In this document: one piece after another, positions 1 to 7,001 of the stretch
How positions within the stretch are numbered: the stretch's first letter is position 1
How the letters are laid out: each line of letters opens with the position of its first letter
Assembly: GCF_039888675.1 (NCBI RefSeq)
Contig: NZ_JBDQQR010000001.1
Location: 186,001 to 250,000 of the forward strand
DNA length: 64,000 bases
Reading direction: 5' to 3'
Source of the DNA: Mesorhizobium sp. CAU 1732
GTDB taxonomy: Bacteria > Pseudomonadota > Alphaproteobacteria > Rhizobiales > Rhizobiaceae
Position numbers and translations under genes: made by a program
Notes under the pieces: generated by a model
The model's database searches: none
The model's input: the letters and a program-made list of their open reading frames with translations, nothing else
What the model was told of the DNA's origin: nothing

Positions 1-674
1 TTGCCTTTTGGCCCGCTCGCATCGAGCCACGTCACATGCAGCCCAAGGAAATGCCCGTCGAGCGCGGTGATCGGCCAGAGCATGGCGGGGCCGCGATGCA
101 CGATCCGCCATTCCTTCGTCGCGCTGCCGCCGGATGGACCCGGCCCGACGTCGACATGGTGCCAATAGGGAAAGTCGCCATGCTCGCGGCAATGCGCGCC
201 GGGCATACGGGCAAGGCGCGGATCGATCGCGCGTGCAGCGAGATAGGCGCCGACCGGGCCATTGTCGCGGAAAGGCCGGCCATCTCGCCAGAGATTGAAG
301 GCGCGCCGCCGTTCCTTTTCGCGAAACACATTCTGGTCGGCTTCTGCCTTGCCGCTGTCGACGCGAGGCAGGATCGACGAAAGGTCGCCAAGCAGGATTT
401 CGACCGCTTTCAGGAACGAACAGTTTTCGACGTGCTGGATCAGCGCGATAGCATCGCCGCCGATCAGGTCGCCGGCACCTTGCCGGCATCGCCATATGTT
501 CTTGCGGCCATTGACCGAAAAGCGGTCGGTGCCGCCGCATCCGGGGCAGGGGCCGACGGCCTCGCCGGTCGCGCTGGCCCGCGCCCGGAAGCCATAGCGC
601 TCGGCCAGCGCGCGCACGTCGAAGGCGCGCGCCTGCTCAATGGCTTCCTGCGGGATGCGTGGCGCGTCGCCCAT
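1..674 (-). CDS. Zinc-ribbon primase/helicase, N-terminal part (cut by window edge)
   Basis: The minus-strand frame is open from an ATG at 674 to the window start, so the protein continues to the left. Residues 43-46 give C-P-G-C followed by GGTDRF, and W-R-C comes at 61-63, followed by a GGD-A motif. This is the layout of the zinc-ribbon domain at the N terminus of phage and plasmid primases (P4/Toprim type), where it helps recognise template DNA. The usual fourth cysteine (C-x2-C) appears replaced, since C63 is followed by R-Q-G, so the zinc site may be incomplete or use another ligand. The gene starts 1 base after the stop of the upstream CII-like gene, implying one transcript. The catalytic domain is not in view. 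Confidence 0.72.
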   Translation of the reverse strand, partial: MGDAPRIPQEAIEQARAFDVRALAERYGFRARASATGEAVGPCPGCGGTDRFSVNGRKNIWRCRQGAGDLIGGDAIALIQHVENCSFLKAVEILLGDLSSILPRVDSGKAEADQNVFREKERRRAFNLWRDGRPFRDNGPVGAYLAARAIDPRLARMPGAHCREHGDFPYWHHVDVGPGPSGGSATKEWRIVHRGPAMLWPITALDGHFLGLHVTWLDASGPKG

Positions 675-675
675 G

Positions 676-1134
676 TCAGTCCTCGCACCGGATGGCGGCG
701 CGCAGTTGCCACAGGGCGGCGAGCGCTTCGTCGATCTCTTTCGAGATTGCCGACCGTGCGGTCGGCGTCAGCTTTCCGGCGGCCATCGTTTCCAGAACGA
801 TCGCCGAAACTTCCCCGGTCTCGCGGATCAGCGAGCCGACCAGTTCGGGCGTGACGCGACCGGGCGTGCTTTCGATCGGCGCGATCGAATAGCCCAGGAC
901 GGTCGCCATCGTGCCAAGGATGATCGGCGCGCCGCCGATCATGTCGCAGTCGACCGCGACGTCGATCGGCATATAGGCGTTGATCTCGCTAAGCGCGGCA
1001 TATTTCGAAAGCTGCGCGCCTTCGACGCGCGTGTGACCGGCAAACACGGTGCCGCCGCCGGCGCGATCAACCGAGCGCTTGGTCGACGCCTTGAGCTTCT
1101 GGCGTTGGTGGTCGGAAGTCGGACGATCCTTCAT
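676..1134 (-). CDS. Phage CII-like regulatory protein
   Basis: This is a 152-residue soluble protein. The core has TRVEGAQLSKYA followed by FMP-like MPIDVAVDCD and ILGTMATVLGY, a pattern I associate with small phage regulatory proteins of alphaproteobacterial prophages (CII-like, PF06892-type); the resemblance is from memory and only moderate. The start at 1134 is preferred because a GGGGA element lies just upstream. Two longer starts (1146 and 1197) are possible, but the 1197 start would put a repressor operator (1159-1173) inside the coding region. It sits directly upstream of the primase fragment and is probably repressed by the S24 repressor through that operator. Confidence 0.5.
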   Translation of the reverse strand: MKDRPTSDHQRQKLKASTKRSVDRAGGGTVFAGHTRVEGAQLSKYAALSEINAYMPIDVAVDCDMIGGAPIILGTMATVLGYSIAPIESTPGRVTPELVGSLIRETGEVSAIVLETMAAGKLTPTARSAISKEIDEALAALWQLRAAIRCED

Positions 1135-1158
1135 CGGATTCCCCATGGAAAAGTTGAC

Positions 1159-1173
1159 TACGTATTTTTCCGT
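1159..1173. promoter_or_regulatory. Repressor operator O1
   Basis: TACGTATTTTTCCGT. It fits the half-site pattern T-x-C-G-(T/G)-A-N4-T-C-C-G-T shared by the operators at 1494, 1537 and 2250-2275. The identical 15-mer occurs inverted at 2261-2275. It sits just upstream of the CII-like gene, so binding of the S24 repressor there would shut off the leftward primase transcript (inferred). Confidence 0.65.
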
Positions 1174-1237
1174 GACGTGACCGCATTTCCGGCGCACAAC
1201 TCACGGCCATGAACACGACCGCACATCACGACACGCA

Positions 1238-1480
1238 TCACGCCGCCGCCCGCATCTCGTCGGAGCCCGCGAGATATGCGAGCGACACGCCTAGTTCGGC
1301 GGAAACCGCAGCCGCGTCGGCGAAAGCGATGGATCGCTTGCGTCCCGAGAGGAAGTCACGGAGCCGGTCGCGCTTGAGCATGCAGGCCGCTTCGATCTCT
1401 GCGATCGAGCGGCTGGATGCGGCCACGGCGGCAGCGAGGCGGGTCAGGATGATTGTGTTGCGTGCATCGTTTTCGGTCAT
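1238..1480 (-). CDS. Cro-like XRE-family DNA-binding protein
   Basis: An 80-residue protein made almost entirely of one helix-turn-helix domain: IAEIEAACMLKRDRLRDFLSG followed by AELGVSLAYLAG matches the XRE/Cro fold, and the central RDFLSGRK closely parallels RDFLTGRK in the neighbouring repressor, so the two probably read the same operators. It is transcribed divergently from the repressor across a 93-base region that contains two operators. By analogy with lambda-type switches it would act as the antirepressor that favours the lytic or excised state. No catalytic domain is present. Assignment as Cro functional equivalent is inferred from size and position. Confidence 0.7.
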   Translation of the reverse strand: MTENDARNTIILTRLAAAVAASSRSIAEIEAACMLKRDRLRDFLSGRKRSIAFADAAAVSAELGVSLAYLAGSDEMRAAA

Positions 1481-1493
1481 GGCGCATTTGTTA

Positions 1494-1509
1494 TACGGAA
1501 ATATCCGTA
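1494..1509. promoter_or_regulatory. Repressor operator O2
   Basis: TACGGA-AATA-TCCGTA, a 6-bp perfect inverted repeat with a 4-bp spacer. It lies between the divergent Cro-like gene and the repressor. A TATAAC on the minus strand (1490-1495) overlaps its edge and could be the -10 of the Cro-like gene, so occupancy would block that promoter. Confidence 0.7.
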
Positions 1510-1536
1510 ATGCAACCGTTAATTTCCGCCTTTGGA

Positions 1537-1551
1537 TGCGTAAGCGTCCGT
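1537..1551. promoter_or_regulatory. Repressor operator O3 (degenerate)
   Basis: TGCGTAAGCGTCCGT keeps T-x-CGTA-N4-TCCGT of the other operators. It lies just ahead of the repressor ribosome binding site, where it could provide autoregulation. The 13-mer AATTTCCGCCTTT at 1521-1533 beside it recurs at 2296-2308 next to the other operator cluster. Confidence 0.5.
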
Positions 1552-1573
1552 GCCAAAACTAGGAGGGATTCTC

Positions 1574-2248
1574 ATGGAGACGTTTGACGTGAACGACAGC
1601 GGCAGCCTTTTGGCTCAACGCATCAGGCAGCGCTTGGATGAAACCGGCCGATCGGCGAGCGAGGTATCGCTGGCATGCGGTTACGGCACGGATTTCATCC
1701 GCGATTTTTTGACCGGCCGTAAGAAGAAGATCAATTCCGAGGCCTTGGCGCGAATCGCGCACGAACTTGGAACGACGGTCGCATGGCTGCTCGGCGACGA
1801 CGACGCCATACAGGAGGCGGGCGATACGCAGCCAGCCCAGCAAATGGTTCCTGTCTATGGGATGGCGGCCGGTTCGCGTCTTGGCGCAGCGCATCACGAG
1901 ACCGAAATTATCGAGTGGGTGCCGGCCCCGCCCGGCCTTGCACGCGTGCGCGATGCCTACATGCTCTACGTGGACGGCGTGTCGATGTATCCCCGCTTCA
2001 AGCACCGCGATCCGATCTTCGTCGCGCCGCATCAACCCGCCTGGCCGGGCGACGACGTCGTGATCCTGATTCGCAATTCCCGCACCGGCGAATATCAGAC
2101 ATGGGTCAAGGAACTCGTGACCATCAATCCCGACGAGATCGTCACCAAGCAATACAATCCGGGCGACGAAATCCATTTCAACCGCAGTGAAGTGATTGAG
2201 ATGCATCGCATTTTGCCCCTCAACGAGATCGTTGGCCTCACGGAATAA
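1574..2248 (+). CDS. S24/LexA-type phage repressor
   Basis: A 224-residue repressor with an N-terminal XRE helix-turn-helix (about residues 15-65, containing FIRDFLTGRKKKIN) and a C-terminal S24 self-cleaving peptidase domain. The nucleophile is S137 in VDGVSMYPRF and the general base is K179 in WVKEL, 42 residues apart as usual for the LexA/CI family. A likely autocleavage bond is A99-G100 in GMAAGS. Cleavage would separate the DNA-binding and dimerising halves after RecA activation, coupling the element to DNA damage (family knowledge). The ATG at 1574 is chosen because AGGAGG lies at 1561-1566. It is divergent from the Cro-like gene and flanked by matching operators on both sides. Confidence 0.9.
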   Translation: METFDVNDSGSLLAQRIRQRLDETGRSASEVSLACGYGTDFIRDFLTGRKKKINSEALARIAHELGTTVAWLLGDDDAIQEAGDTQPAQQMVPVYGMAAGSRLGAAHHETEIIEWVPAPPGLARVRDAYMLYVDGVSMYPRFKHRDPIFVAPHQPAWPGDDVVILIRNSRTGEYQTWVKELVTINPDEIVTKQYNPGDEIHFNRSEVIEMHRILPLNEIVGLTE

Positions 2249-2249
2249 T

Positions 2250-2275
2250 TCCGGATATTTACGGAAAAATACGTA
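2250..2275. promoter_or_regulatory. Overlapping repressor operators O4/O5
   Basis: Two overlapping sites. TCCGGATATTTACGGA (2250-2265) and ACGGAAAAATACGTA (2261-2275) both fit the operator pattern; the second is the exact inverse of O1. A TTGACA (2283-2288) just downstream could be the -35 of the rightward early operon starting at 2344. The pair lies immediately after the repressor stop codon, so it most likely controls the rightward replication genes. Confidence 0.65.
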
Positions 2276-2343
2276 AAGCAGCTTGACAGGGCGGGAATTT
2301 CCGCCTTTCTTCGCGCCTCAAGGCAACCCTTGGAGTGCGCGAA

Positions 2344-2583
2344 ATGCCCTTTCCTTCGACCGCCATCATTGATCAGTCACCGTCCCGCGACCAGCCGGAC
2401 GGCTTGACCGTCGCACCGTTCGATACGGCCGACGATGTGATGATCGCAGCCCTTGCCCGCCATGCGGCCAGCGAGGTCTTGGCCTTGGTTGGCCTTCTCT
2501 GTTTCCTGATTGCCATCGTCGCCGCGCTCGTCGCGTTCGGCGACGACCCCGGCATCGCGACCGCGCTTGAGGCGCATCGCTGA
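2344..2583 (+). CDS. Small single-pass membrane protein, unknown
   Basis: A 79-residue protein not recognised as a known family. The N-terminal half is polar; a strongly hydrophobic segment of about 20 residues around position 45-65 (LALVGLLCFLIAIVAALVAF) is a probable transmembrane helix. GGAG lies about ten bases before the ATG at 2344; a GTG at 2335 would add three residues. It is the first gene of the rightward early operon, directly behind the operator pair and TTGACA. Early phage genes in this position often modify host functions, but nothing in the sequence shows the role here. Confidence 0.55.
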   Translation: MPFPSTAIIDQSPSRDQPDGLTVAPFDTADDVMIAALARHAASEVLALVGLLCFLIAIVAALVAFGDDPGIATALEAHR

Positions 2584-2622
2584 TCGACCTTCACCCGCTC
2601 TCCCATACCTGACGAGGACTTC

Positions 2623-3168
2623 ATGCTTCACGACCATCCGGGCCGGCGCCAGCCGACCGCTCAAACCCGCACGCCGGTCATCCGAGCCGACGATCCCACC
2701 GGCCCGACGCGCGCACCGTCTTCGCGCGCGATGGAGATGGGCGAAACGATGCGCGAAATCTTCTTTCGCGACGGCAACGTCACTGAAATGGCGCTGATCG
2801 CCGAAGGCTACAGCGCAGGCGAGATCGTTGAACTTGGCGAGGACGCGCGGCGGCACGTCAACCTTGTCATCACCGTACCGGGCGGCGCATTCGACCGTCT
2901 GCCGACCGTCTCCGACAAGGCGGTCAACGCCATCGCAGGGGCGATGCCGGTCATGGCAGGCGCAAAGGACGCCGTGATGATGGCCGTCGCCTGGCAGAGC
3001 TACTGCACGGCCGTCGGTGCGCATCGCCTCGATCCGTGGGTATCGCAATCCGAGCGCTGCCTGTCGCGGCTCAAGGTCTTTCTGGCGCACCTTCCGCTCT
3101 TGGAGCGCGAAAAGAACGCCGTCATTACGGCGGTCGCGGTCTCGCTCAAGAAGCGGATCGCAGCATGA
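2623..3168 (+). CDS. Element protein of unknown function
   Basis: A 181-residue protein I do not recognise. The first 35 residues are proline- and arginine-rich and look disordered; the rest looks alpha-helical and contains an EMALIAEGYSAGEIVELGEDA segment, which resembles a small helix-turn-helix, and two cysteines (around 126 and 144). The stop codon overlaps the start of the HD-domain gene by four bases (ATGA), which indicates translational coupling. The gene lies in the rightward early operon between the membrane protein and the HD hydrolase. No membrane helix or signal peptide is seen. Confidence 0.6.
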   Translation: MLHDHPGRRQPTAQTRTPVIRADDPTGPTRAPSSRAMEMGETMREIFFRDGNVTEMALIAEGYSAGEIVELGEDARRHVNLVITVPGGAFDRLPTVSDKAVNAIAGAMPVMAGAKDAVMMAVAWQSYCTAVGAHRLDPWVSQSERCLSRLKVFLAHLPLLEREKNAVITAVAVSLKKRIAA

Positions 3169-3800
3169 CCCGAGCATGGATGCAGACATTGTCAGGCCGC
3201 GCGATTGCCATGGCCAAGCCGGAAGCACGCGACATCGATCCGCTGCTCGACCTGCCGGAAGCGTTGGCGCGCATATGCCGTTACAACGGCGCGGTTCCCG
3301 GCGGTGTCTATTCGGTCGCGCAGCACTGCGTGATCATGTCGGACATCATTCTTGAAGAGATCGGCGACGCCGACATCGCGACCATCGCGCTCTTGCACGA
3401 CGCGCACGAATACATTTGGGGCGACATCACCACGCCGCAGATGGACGGTTTTGCTGAGATTGAGGCAGAACTGTACGGCGACAGCCGCGTGACCAGCATC
3501 GTCGCCGAGGCCAAGCGCCGAGCCGACAAGGCGATCTTTTCGGCATGCGGCGTGCCATGGCCGCCGACGCCGCAACAGCATCGAACCGTGAAACTCTACG
3601 ACATCCGCATGCTCGCCACCGAGCGCCGGCAATTGCTGTCGCCGTCGGTCAAGCGATGGGCGGCCGTCGTCGAGCAGGCCGAACCGCTCAAGATACGCGG
3701 TCGCCTTCCCGTCTGGCCGGTGCCGAAAGCCGCCGACGAATACCGCAGCCGTCTGGTCAGGCTTTGCCCGGCCGTCGCGCGCAAATCCCACGCAGCTTAG
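3165..3800 (+). CDS. HD-domain phosphohydrolase (YfbR-like)
   Basis: A 211-residue protein with the HD-superfamily metal site: H in YSVAQHCVIMSD, the HD pair in ALLHDAHEYIWGD, and a following aspartate in the helix after it. This layout, preceded by R-x-N-G/V, is that of YfbR-like 5'-deoxynucleotidases and related phage HD hydrolases, which dephosphorylate deoxynucleoside monophosphates. In the element it may tune the nucleotide pool during replication or counter host nucleotide-depletion defences (inferred). The ATG at 3165 overlaps the previous stop by four bases. A longer in-frame start at 3036 would lie wholly inside the previous gene and is rejected. Confidence 0.75.
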   Translation: MTRAWMQTLSGRAIAMAKPEARDIDPLLDLPEALARICRYNGAVPGGVYSVAQHCVIMSDIILEEIGDADIATIALLHDAHEYIWGDITTPQMDGFAEIEAELYGDSRVTSIVAEAKRRADKAIFSACGVPWPPTPQQHRTVKLYDIRMLATERRQLLSPSVKRWAAVVEQAEPLKIRGRLPVWPVPKAADEYRSRLVRLCPAVARKSHAA

Positions 3801-3811
3801 GAGACAAGAGC

Positions 3812-4096
3812 ATGCCGAAGACATTGGCAGATATGGACCTGTTCTCGATCGTCGAGGCGGGCAAGGTCATCATCAGCGACAAGGGTATTTACAGCCAGGT
3901 CGATCTTTTCGAGCGCGGTGACATGCTGTTCGCCGGATACCGCAGGGGCTTCGTCCGCCTGCTCGCGCGCAACCTGACGACGGTTCCGAACGTGAGATGG
4001 GATGCCATCGAGGGCGTCGCATATCGCGAGGAATACAACGGCGCGAAGCTTGGCGAAGAGCAGCGCCGAACCACCAAACTGATCGCGGCCGAGTAG
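3812..4096 (+). CDS. Element protein of unknown function
   Basis: A 94-residue protein of no family I recognise. It begins MPKTLADMDLFSIVEAGKVI and is mixed alpha/beta with several positive residues in the middle (YRRGFVRLLARNL), which might contact nucleic acid. An AGGAG at about 3799-3803 supports the ATG at 3812. It lies 11 bases upstream of the sliding clamp gene and is in the same operon, so a replication-linked role is plausible but unproved. Confidence 0.6.
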   Translation: MPKTLADMDLFSIVEAGKVIISDKGIYSQVDLFERGDMLFAGYRRGFVRLLARNLTTVPNVRWDAIEGVAYREEYNGAKLGEEQRRTTKLIAAE

Positions 4097-4107
4097 GAGA
4101 CGACACC

Positions 4108-5235
4108 TTGACCATCTCACTCGACCCCAAGGTGATCGGCGCAATCCACGGCGCTTTGAAATCGATCCCCGAACGCCGGAACGTCATCCCCGTTTGCGGG
4201 ACGTACCTCTTGGAGCCGACGGAAACCGGAATCTCCGTCACCGCAACCGACATGGACATCGAGGCGACGATCTCGATCGAGATGGCAAGCACCGACATCG
4301 TCGCCACCTGCATTCAGCCCTACTTGCTGGAGGCGGCGGCCGGCCTGCGGGCCGAGATGATCAAGATCGTGATCGACGATCAGCAAGCGACGTTCTCGGC
4401 AGGCCGCGCGCGCTTCAAGGCGCCCGTCCTGCCGGGCGGCGACTTCCCACGCGCTGCACATCAGTTCGACCACAGGTTCACCCTCGCAGGCGAAGCGCTG
4501 GCGACCCTGATCGCATCGACGGTCGACGCGGTGTCGACCGAAGAGACGCGCTATTATCTTCAAGGCGTCTTCGTCGATTGCCACGATGGTCGACTGCATG
4601 CCGTCGCGACCGATGGACATCGTCTGCATACGACCAGCGTCGCGATGACGGACGCGGCAACGCTCGACTATGGAATCATCATCCCGACCAAGGCGGCCAA
4701 GGAAATCGAACGCTTGGCGCGCAAGGCCGGAGGCAACGCCGTCATCATCGAGACGAGCCGTTCGGGCATCGCGGTCAAATCCGGCGACGAGCGCATCGTT
4801 TCGAAGCTGGTTGACGGCAACTATCCGGACTGGCGGCGCGTCGTGCCGAAGGAAAGCGACAACGCGCTGACGATCGACCTCGGCGAGATGCTGGCCGCTC
4901 TCGACCGCGTCCTGAAAATCCAGACCGTCAACGAAGCCGACATGAAGCTGAAGACGGCGGCGGTTCGCCTGTCCGTCGACGGCGATGCCCTGACGATCCA
5001 GAACGGCGGGCGCAACACGATTGCCGGCGCGGTCGACGGCGTCGCCTGCGAGGTCATGGGCGATTGGGCCGAGCATGGCGTGAACGGTCGCTATCTGCGC
5101 ATCACGCTTGCCGCCCTCAAGGATCGCGGCGTCGAGACGATCACCATCAACAGCGCCGATTCCGGCTCCCCGATGCGTCTCGAAAGCCCCACCGACGAGG
5201 ACTTTCTCGCCATCGTCATGCCGATGCGGGTCTAG
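4108..5235 (+). CDS. dnaN: DNA polymerase III beta sliding clamp (element copy)
   Basis: A 375-residue beta clamp, the usual size for DnaN. Clear family landmarks are the central VFVDCHDGRLHAVATDGHRL region, the NYPDWRRVVP segment and the C-terminal AIVMPMRV, which matches the M-P-M/V-R-L/V end that forms part of the peptide-binding pocket. Two such rings encircle DNA and tether polymerases and repair factors. The start is TTG at 4108, with TAGGAGA just upstream; a longer frame exists but runs through the previous gene. A housekeeping dnaN normally sits near the origin with dnaA, so this is a second clamp carried by the mobile element, probably for its own replication. Confidence 0.93.
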   Translation: MTISLDPKVIGAIHGALKSIPERRNVIPVCGTYLLEPTETGISVTATDMDIEATISIEMASTDIVATCIQPYLLEAAAGLRAEMIKIVIDDQQATFSAGRARFKAPVLPGGDFPRAAHQFDHRFTLAGEALATLIASTVDAVSTEETRYYLQGVFVDCHDGRLHAVATDGHRLHTTSVAMTDAATLDYGIIIPTKAAKEIERLARKAGGNAVIIETSRSGIAVKSGDERIVSKLVDGNYPDWRRVVPKESDNALTIDLGEMLAALDRVLKIQTVNEADMKLKTAAVRLSVDGDALTIQNGGRNTIAGAVDGVACEVMGDWAEHGVNGRYLRITLAALKDRGVETITINSADSGSPMRLESPTDEDFLAIVMPMRV

Positions 5236-5238
5236 GTC

Positions 5239-5601
5239 GTGAGCGTTCTAGAACAAGCCGCACAAAAGGCCGCCAGCACGCCACGCCCGACGCGCGCGGT
5301 GTGCCGGTGCCTCGAATGCGGCGAGGACATCACGGCCAGGCGCACGGACGCGGAGTTTTGTTCGCGCAAATGCGTCCGCGCTTGGAACAACCGGCGCATG
5401 ACGCGCGGCGCGGAACTGTACGACCTTCTCATGGTCGCGCGCTTCGATCGCGCCCGCGCGACCAAATTCAAGGTGTGGCGCACCATCAACCGGCTGGCTG
5501 CGCTGTTTCGTGACGACGACAAGGCCACGCGCGGCGGCCGGCGGTCATGGCGACGGCTCGACGCCGTGCGGGCCGGCAAGATTTTCCTTTGGGCTGAATA
5601 G
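5239..5601 (+). CDS. Small zinc-finger protein of the element
   Basis: A 120-residue basic protein starting at GTG 5239, three bases after the dnaN stop. Residues about 22-52 carry C-x-C-x2-C and then [12 protein letters not shown], a treble-clef-like zinc ribbon often found in small phage and plasmid proteins. The remainder is rich in arginine and lysine, suggesting nucleic-acid binding. No enzyme motif is present. It lies between the clamp and SSB genes in one tight operon, so a replication or recombination accessory role is a reasonable guess. Confidence 0.65.
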   Translation: MSVLEQAAQKAASTPRPTRAVCRCLECGEDITARRTDAEFCSRKCVRAWNNRRMTRGAELYDLLMVARFDRARATKFKVWRTINRLAALFRDDDKATRGGRRSWRRLDAVRAGKIFLWAE

Positions 5602-5611
5602 GAGCAAACCC

Positions 5612-6103
5612 ATGGCAGGCAGTGTCAACAAGGTCATTCTGGTCGGCAACCTCGGAGCCGACCCCGAAATCCGTCGGCTAAATTCCGGCGATCCGGTCGT
5701 CAATCTGCGCATCGCGACGTCGGACACATGGCGCGACAAGGATTCGGGCGAGCGCAAGGAAAAGACGGAGTGGCATCAGGTCGTCATCTTCAATGAGAAC
5801 CTGGCGAAGATCGCCGAGCAGTATCTCAAGAAGGGCACGAAGGTTTACATCGAAGGCGCCCTGCAAACCCGCAAATGGGAAAAGGACGGCATCGAGCGGT
5901 ATGTGACGGAAGTCGTCCTGCAGAAGTTCCGTGGGCAGATGGAAATGCTGTCTTCATCCGCCGGCGGCAACCGTCCGCCGCCCGCCGGCAGTCAGGATGA
6001 CTACGGCACGATGTCCGGCTCGCGCGACCGCAACGAGCGTCGCGACGAAGGCGGATCGAGCGGCGGCTACAGCCGCGATCTCGACGACGAAATCCCGTTC
6101 TAG
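5612..6103 (+). CDS. ssb: Single-stranded DNA-binding protein (element copy)
   Basis: A 163-residue SSB. The OB fold occupies roughly residues 1-112 ([19 protein letters not shown], then TEWHQVVIF and [15 protein letters not shown]), followed by a glycine/arginine-rich linker and the conserved acidic tip DLDDEIPF that docks host repair and replication enzymes. It coats single strands during replication and recombination. AGGAG just upstream supports ATG 5612. Co-transcription with an element-borne clamp and primase points to partly autonomous replication. Being full length with an intact tip, it should interact with host SSB partners. Confidence 0.95.
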   Translation: MAGSVNKVILVGNLGADPEIRRLNSGDPVVNLRIATSDTWRDKDSGERKEKTEWHQVVIFNENLAKIAEQYLKKGTKVYIEGALQTRKWEKDGIERYVTEVVLQKFRGQMEMLSSSAGGNRPPPAGSQDDYGTMSGSRDRNERRDEGGSSGGYSRDLDDEIPF

Positions 6104-6115
6104 GCAGGTGACGCC

Positions 6116-6373
6116 ATGACCAGCAGAAAACCGAAATCGGGCGTCCTGTCCGTCGCCGAGAAGATCGTCGATCTGGAAAAGCAAAACGCGCTCTTGCGGC
6201 ATCAGGTCACCGAACTGAAAGCGCGCGTGAGGGGCGAGAGCCGCAACGCACGGCGAGGATGGGACGCGGCCTTCGAACGCGACAACGCGATTGCGGTCAT
6301 TGCGGAAGTGATGACGAGCAAGCTTCGGACTGCGGAGTTTCGCAATCCCGACATAGACGCGATCCCGTTCTGA
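6116..6373 (+). CDS. Short coiled-coil protein ending in an SSB-like tail
   Basis: An 85-residue protein with no known family. Residues about 10-40 (SVAEKIVDLEKQNALLRHQV) form a leucine-heptad coiled coil, likely a dimeriser. The last residues are NPDIDAIPF, strikingly like the DDEIPF tip of the SSB encoded 12 bases upstream. In SSB that acidic-I-P-F end is the docking peptide for RecQ, RecO, PriA, exonuclease I and others. The identity ends at the stop codon and the remaining sequence is unrelated to SSB, so this is either convergence or a transferred tail. A decoy or adaptor for SSB partners is an inference. Confidence 0.65.
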   Translation: MTSRKPKSGVLSVAEKIVDLEKQNALLRHQVTELKARVRGESRNARRGWDAAFERDNAIAVIAEVMTSKLRTAEFRNPDIDAIPF

Positions 6374-6375
6374 TC

Positions 6376-6747
6376 ATGTGCCGCCGCGACCGCATCCGCG
6401 CAAAGATCATGGCCTGTGTCGAAATCGTCGACACAGGCTACAAGACCCCGTGCCATCTGTGGACCGGGCCGGATTCGGGAGCGGGTCGCGGCGGAGGCTA
6501 TCCACGCATGTCGCTCGACGGCCAGACGGTCGCCGTCCATATCGTCAACTGGACGAACGAACACGGCTATGTGCCCGGCAAAAAGCAACTCGACCATCTC
6601 TGCCGGCAGCGCCGATGCATCCGCGACGATCACCTTGAATTGGTCACCGCCAAGCGCAACGCGATCCGCCGCGAAGAGGCGAACGGCCGCCGCCAGACGC
6701 CGAAGCGCAAGCGACACGCGCAACCCATCCTTGAGGCCGCAGAATGA
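6376..6747 (+). CDS. HNH endonuclease (HNH_3 type)
   Basis: A 123-residue protein with the compact HNH_3 motif: H in VAVHIVNW, the LDHLC histidine, the R-x-C-I-R-D-D-HLELVT stretch and a following asparagine (KRNAIRR). Together with paired cysteines this makes the beta-beta-alpha metal fold of free-standing HNH nucleases common in phages, acting as homing or packaging-related nickases. It starts two bases after the previous stop and its own stop overlaps the next start by four bases. An extended upstream reading frame is ignored as it overlaps the coiled-coil gene. Its target is unknown. Confidence 0.82.
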   Translation: MCRRDRIRAKIMACVEIVDTGYKTPCHLWTGPDSGAGRGGGYPRMSLDGQTVAVHIVNWTNEHGYVPGKKQLDHLCRQRRCIRDDHLELVTAKRNAIRREEANGRRQTPKRKRHAQPILEAAE

Positions 6748-7001
6748 CTGCCGGCCAGCGCCCACACACGATCGAGGATATCGAGCAGGCCATGGCCGAC
6801 CTCGCTTTGTTGATGCGTGCGCAGGGCGACCATGGGCTGCTTGCCCTACCGATATTTGAACGACTTGAGCGCGAGCGTGCGCGTCTTCTGGACGTGGACG
6901 ACCGCCTCGATCAGGCGCTCTTACGTGCTAAAGCGCGACCTTCTCGATCGCACCATAAGCCCAACGCAGATCGTCGCTATAGCCGTACTTTGGCCGCTTG
7001 A
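6744..7001 (+). CDS. Last gene of the element operon, unknown
   Basis: An 85-residue frame coupled to the HNH gene by an ATGA overlap. The first 60 residues (HTIEDIEQAMADLALLMRAQG and a long charged helix) look like a genuine helical protein of unknown family. The last 25 residues are basic and run antisense over the final 74 bases of the integrase gene, so the natural end could have been replaced when the element acquired its present integrase. Convergent overlap of this length is unusual. Function unknown. Confidence 0.45.
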   Translation: MTAGQRPHTIEDIEQAMADLALLMRAQGDHGLLALPIFERLERERARLLDVDDRLDQALLRAKARPSRSHHKPNADRRYSRTLAA

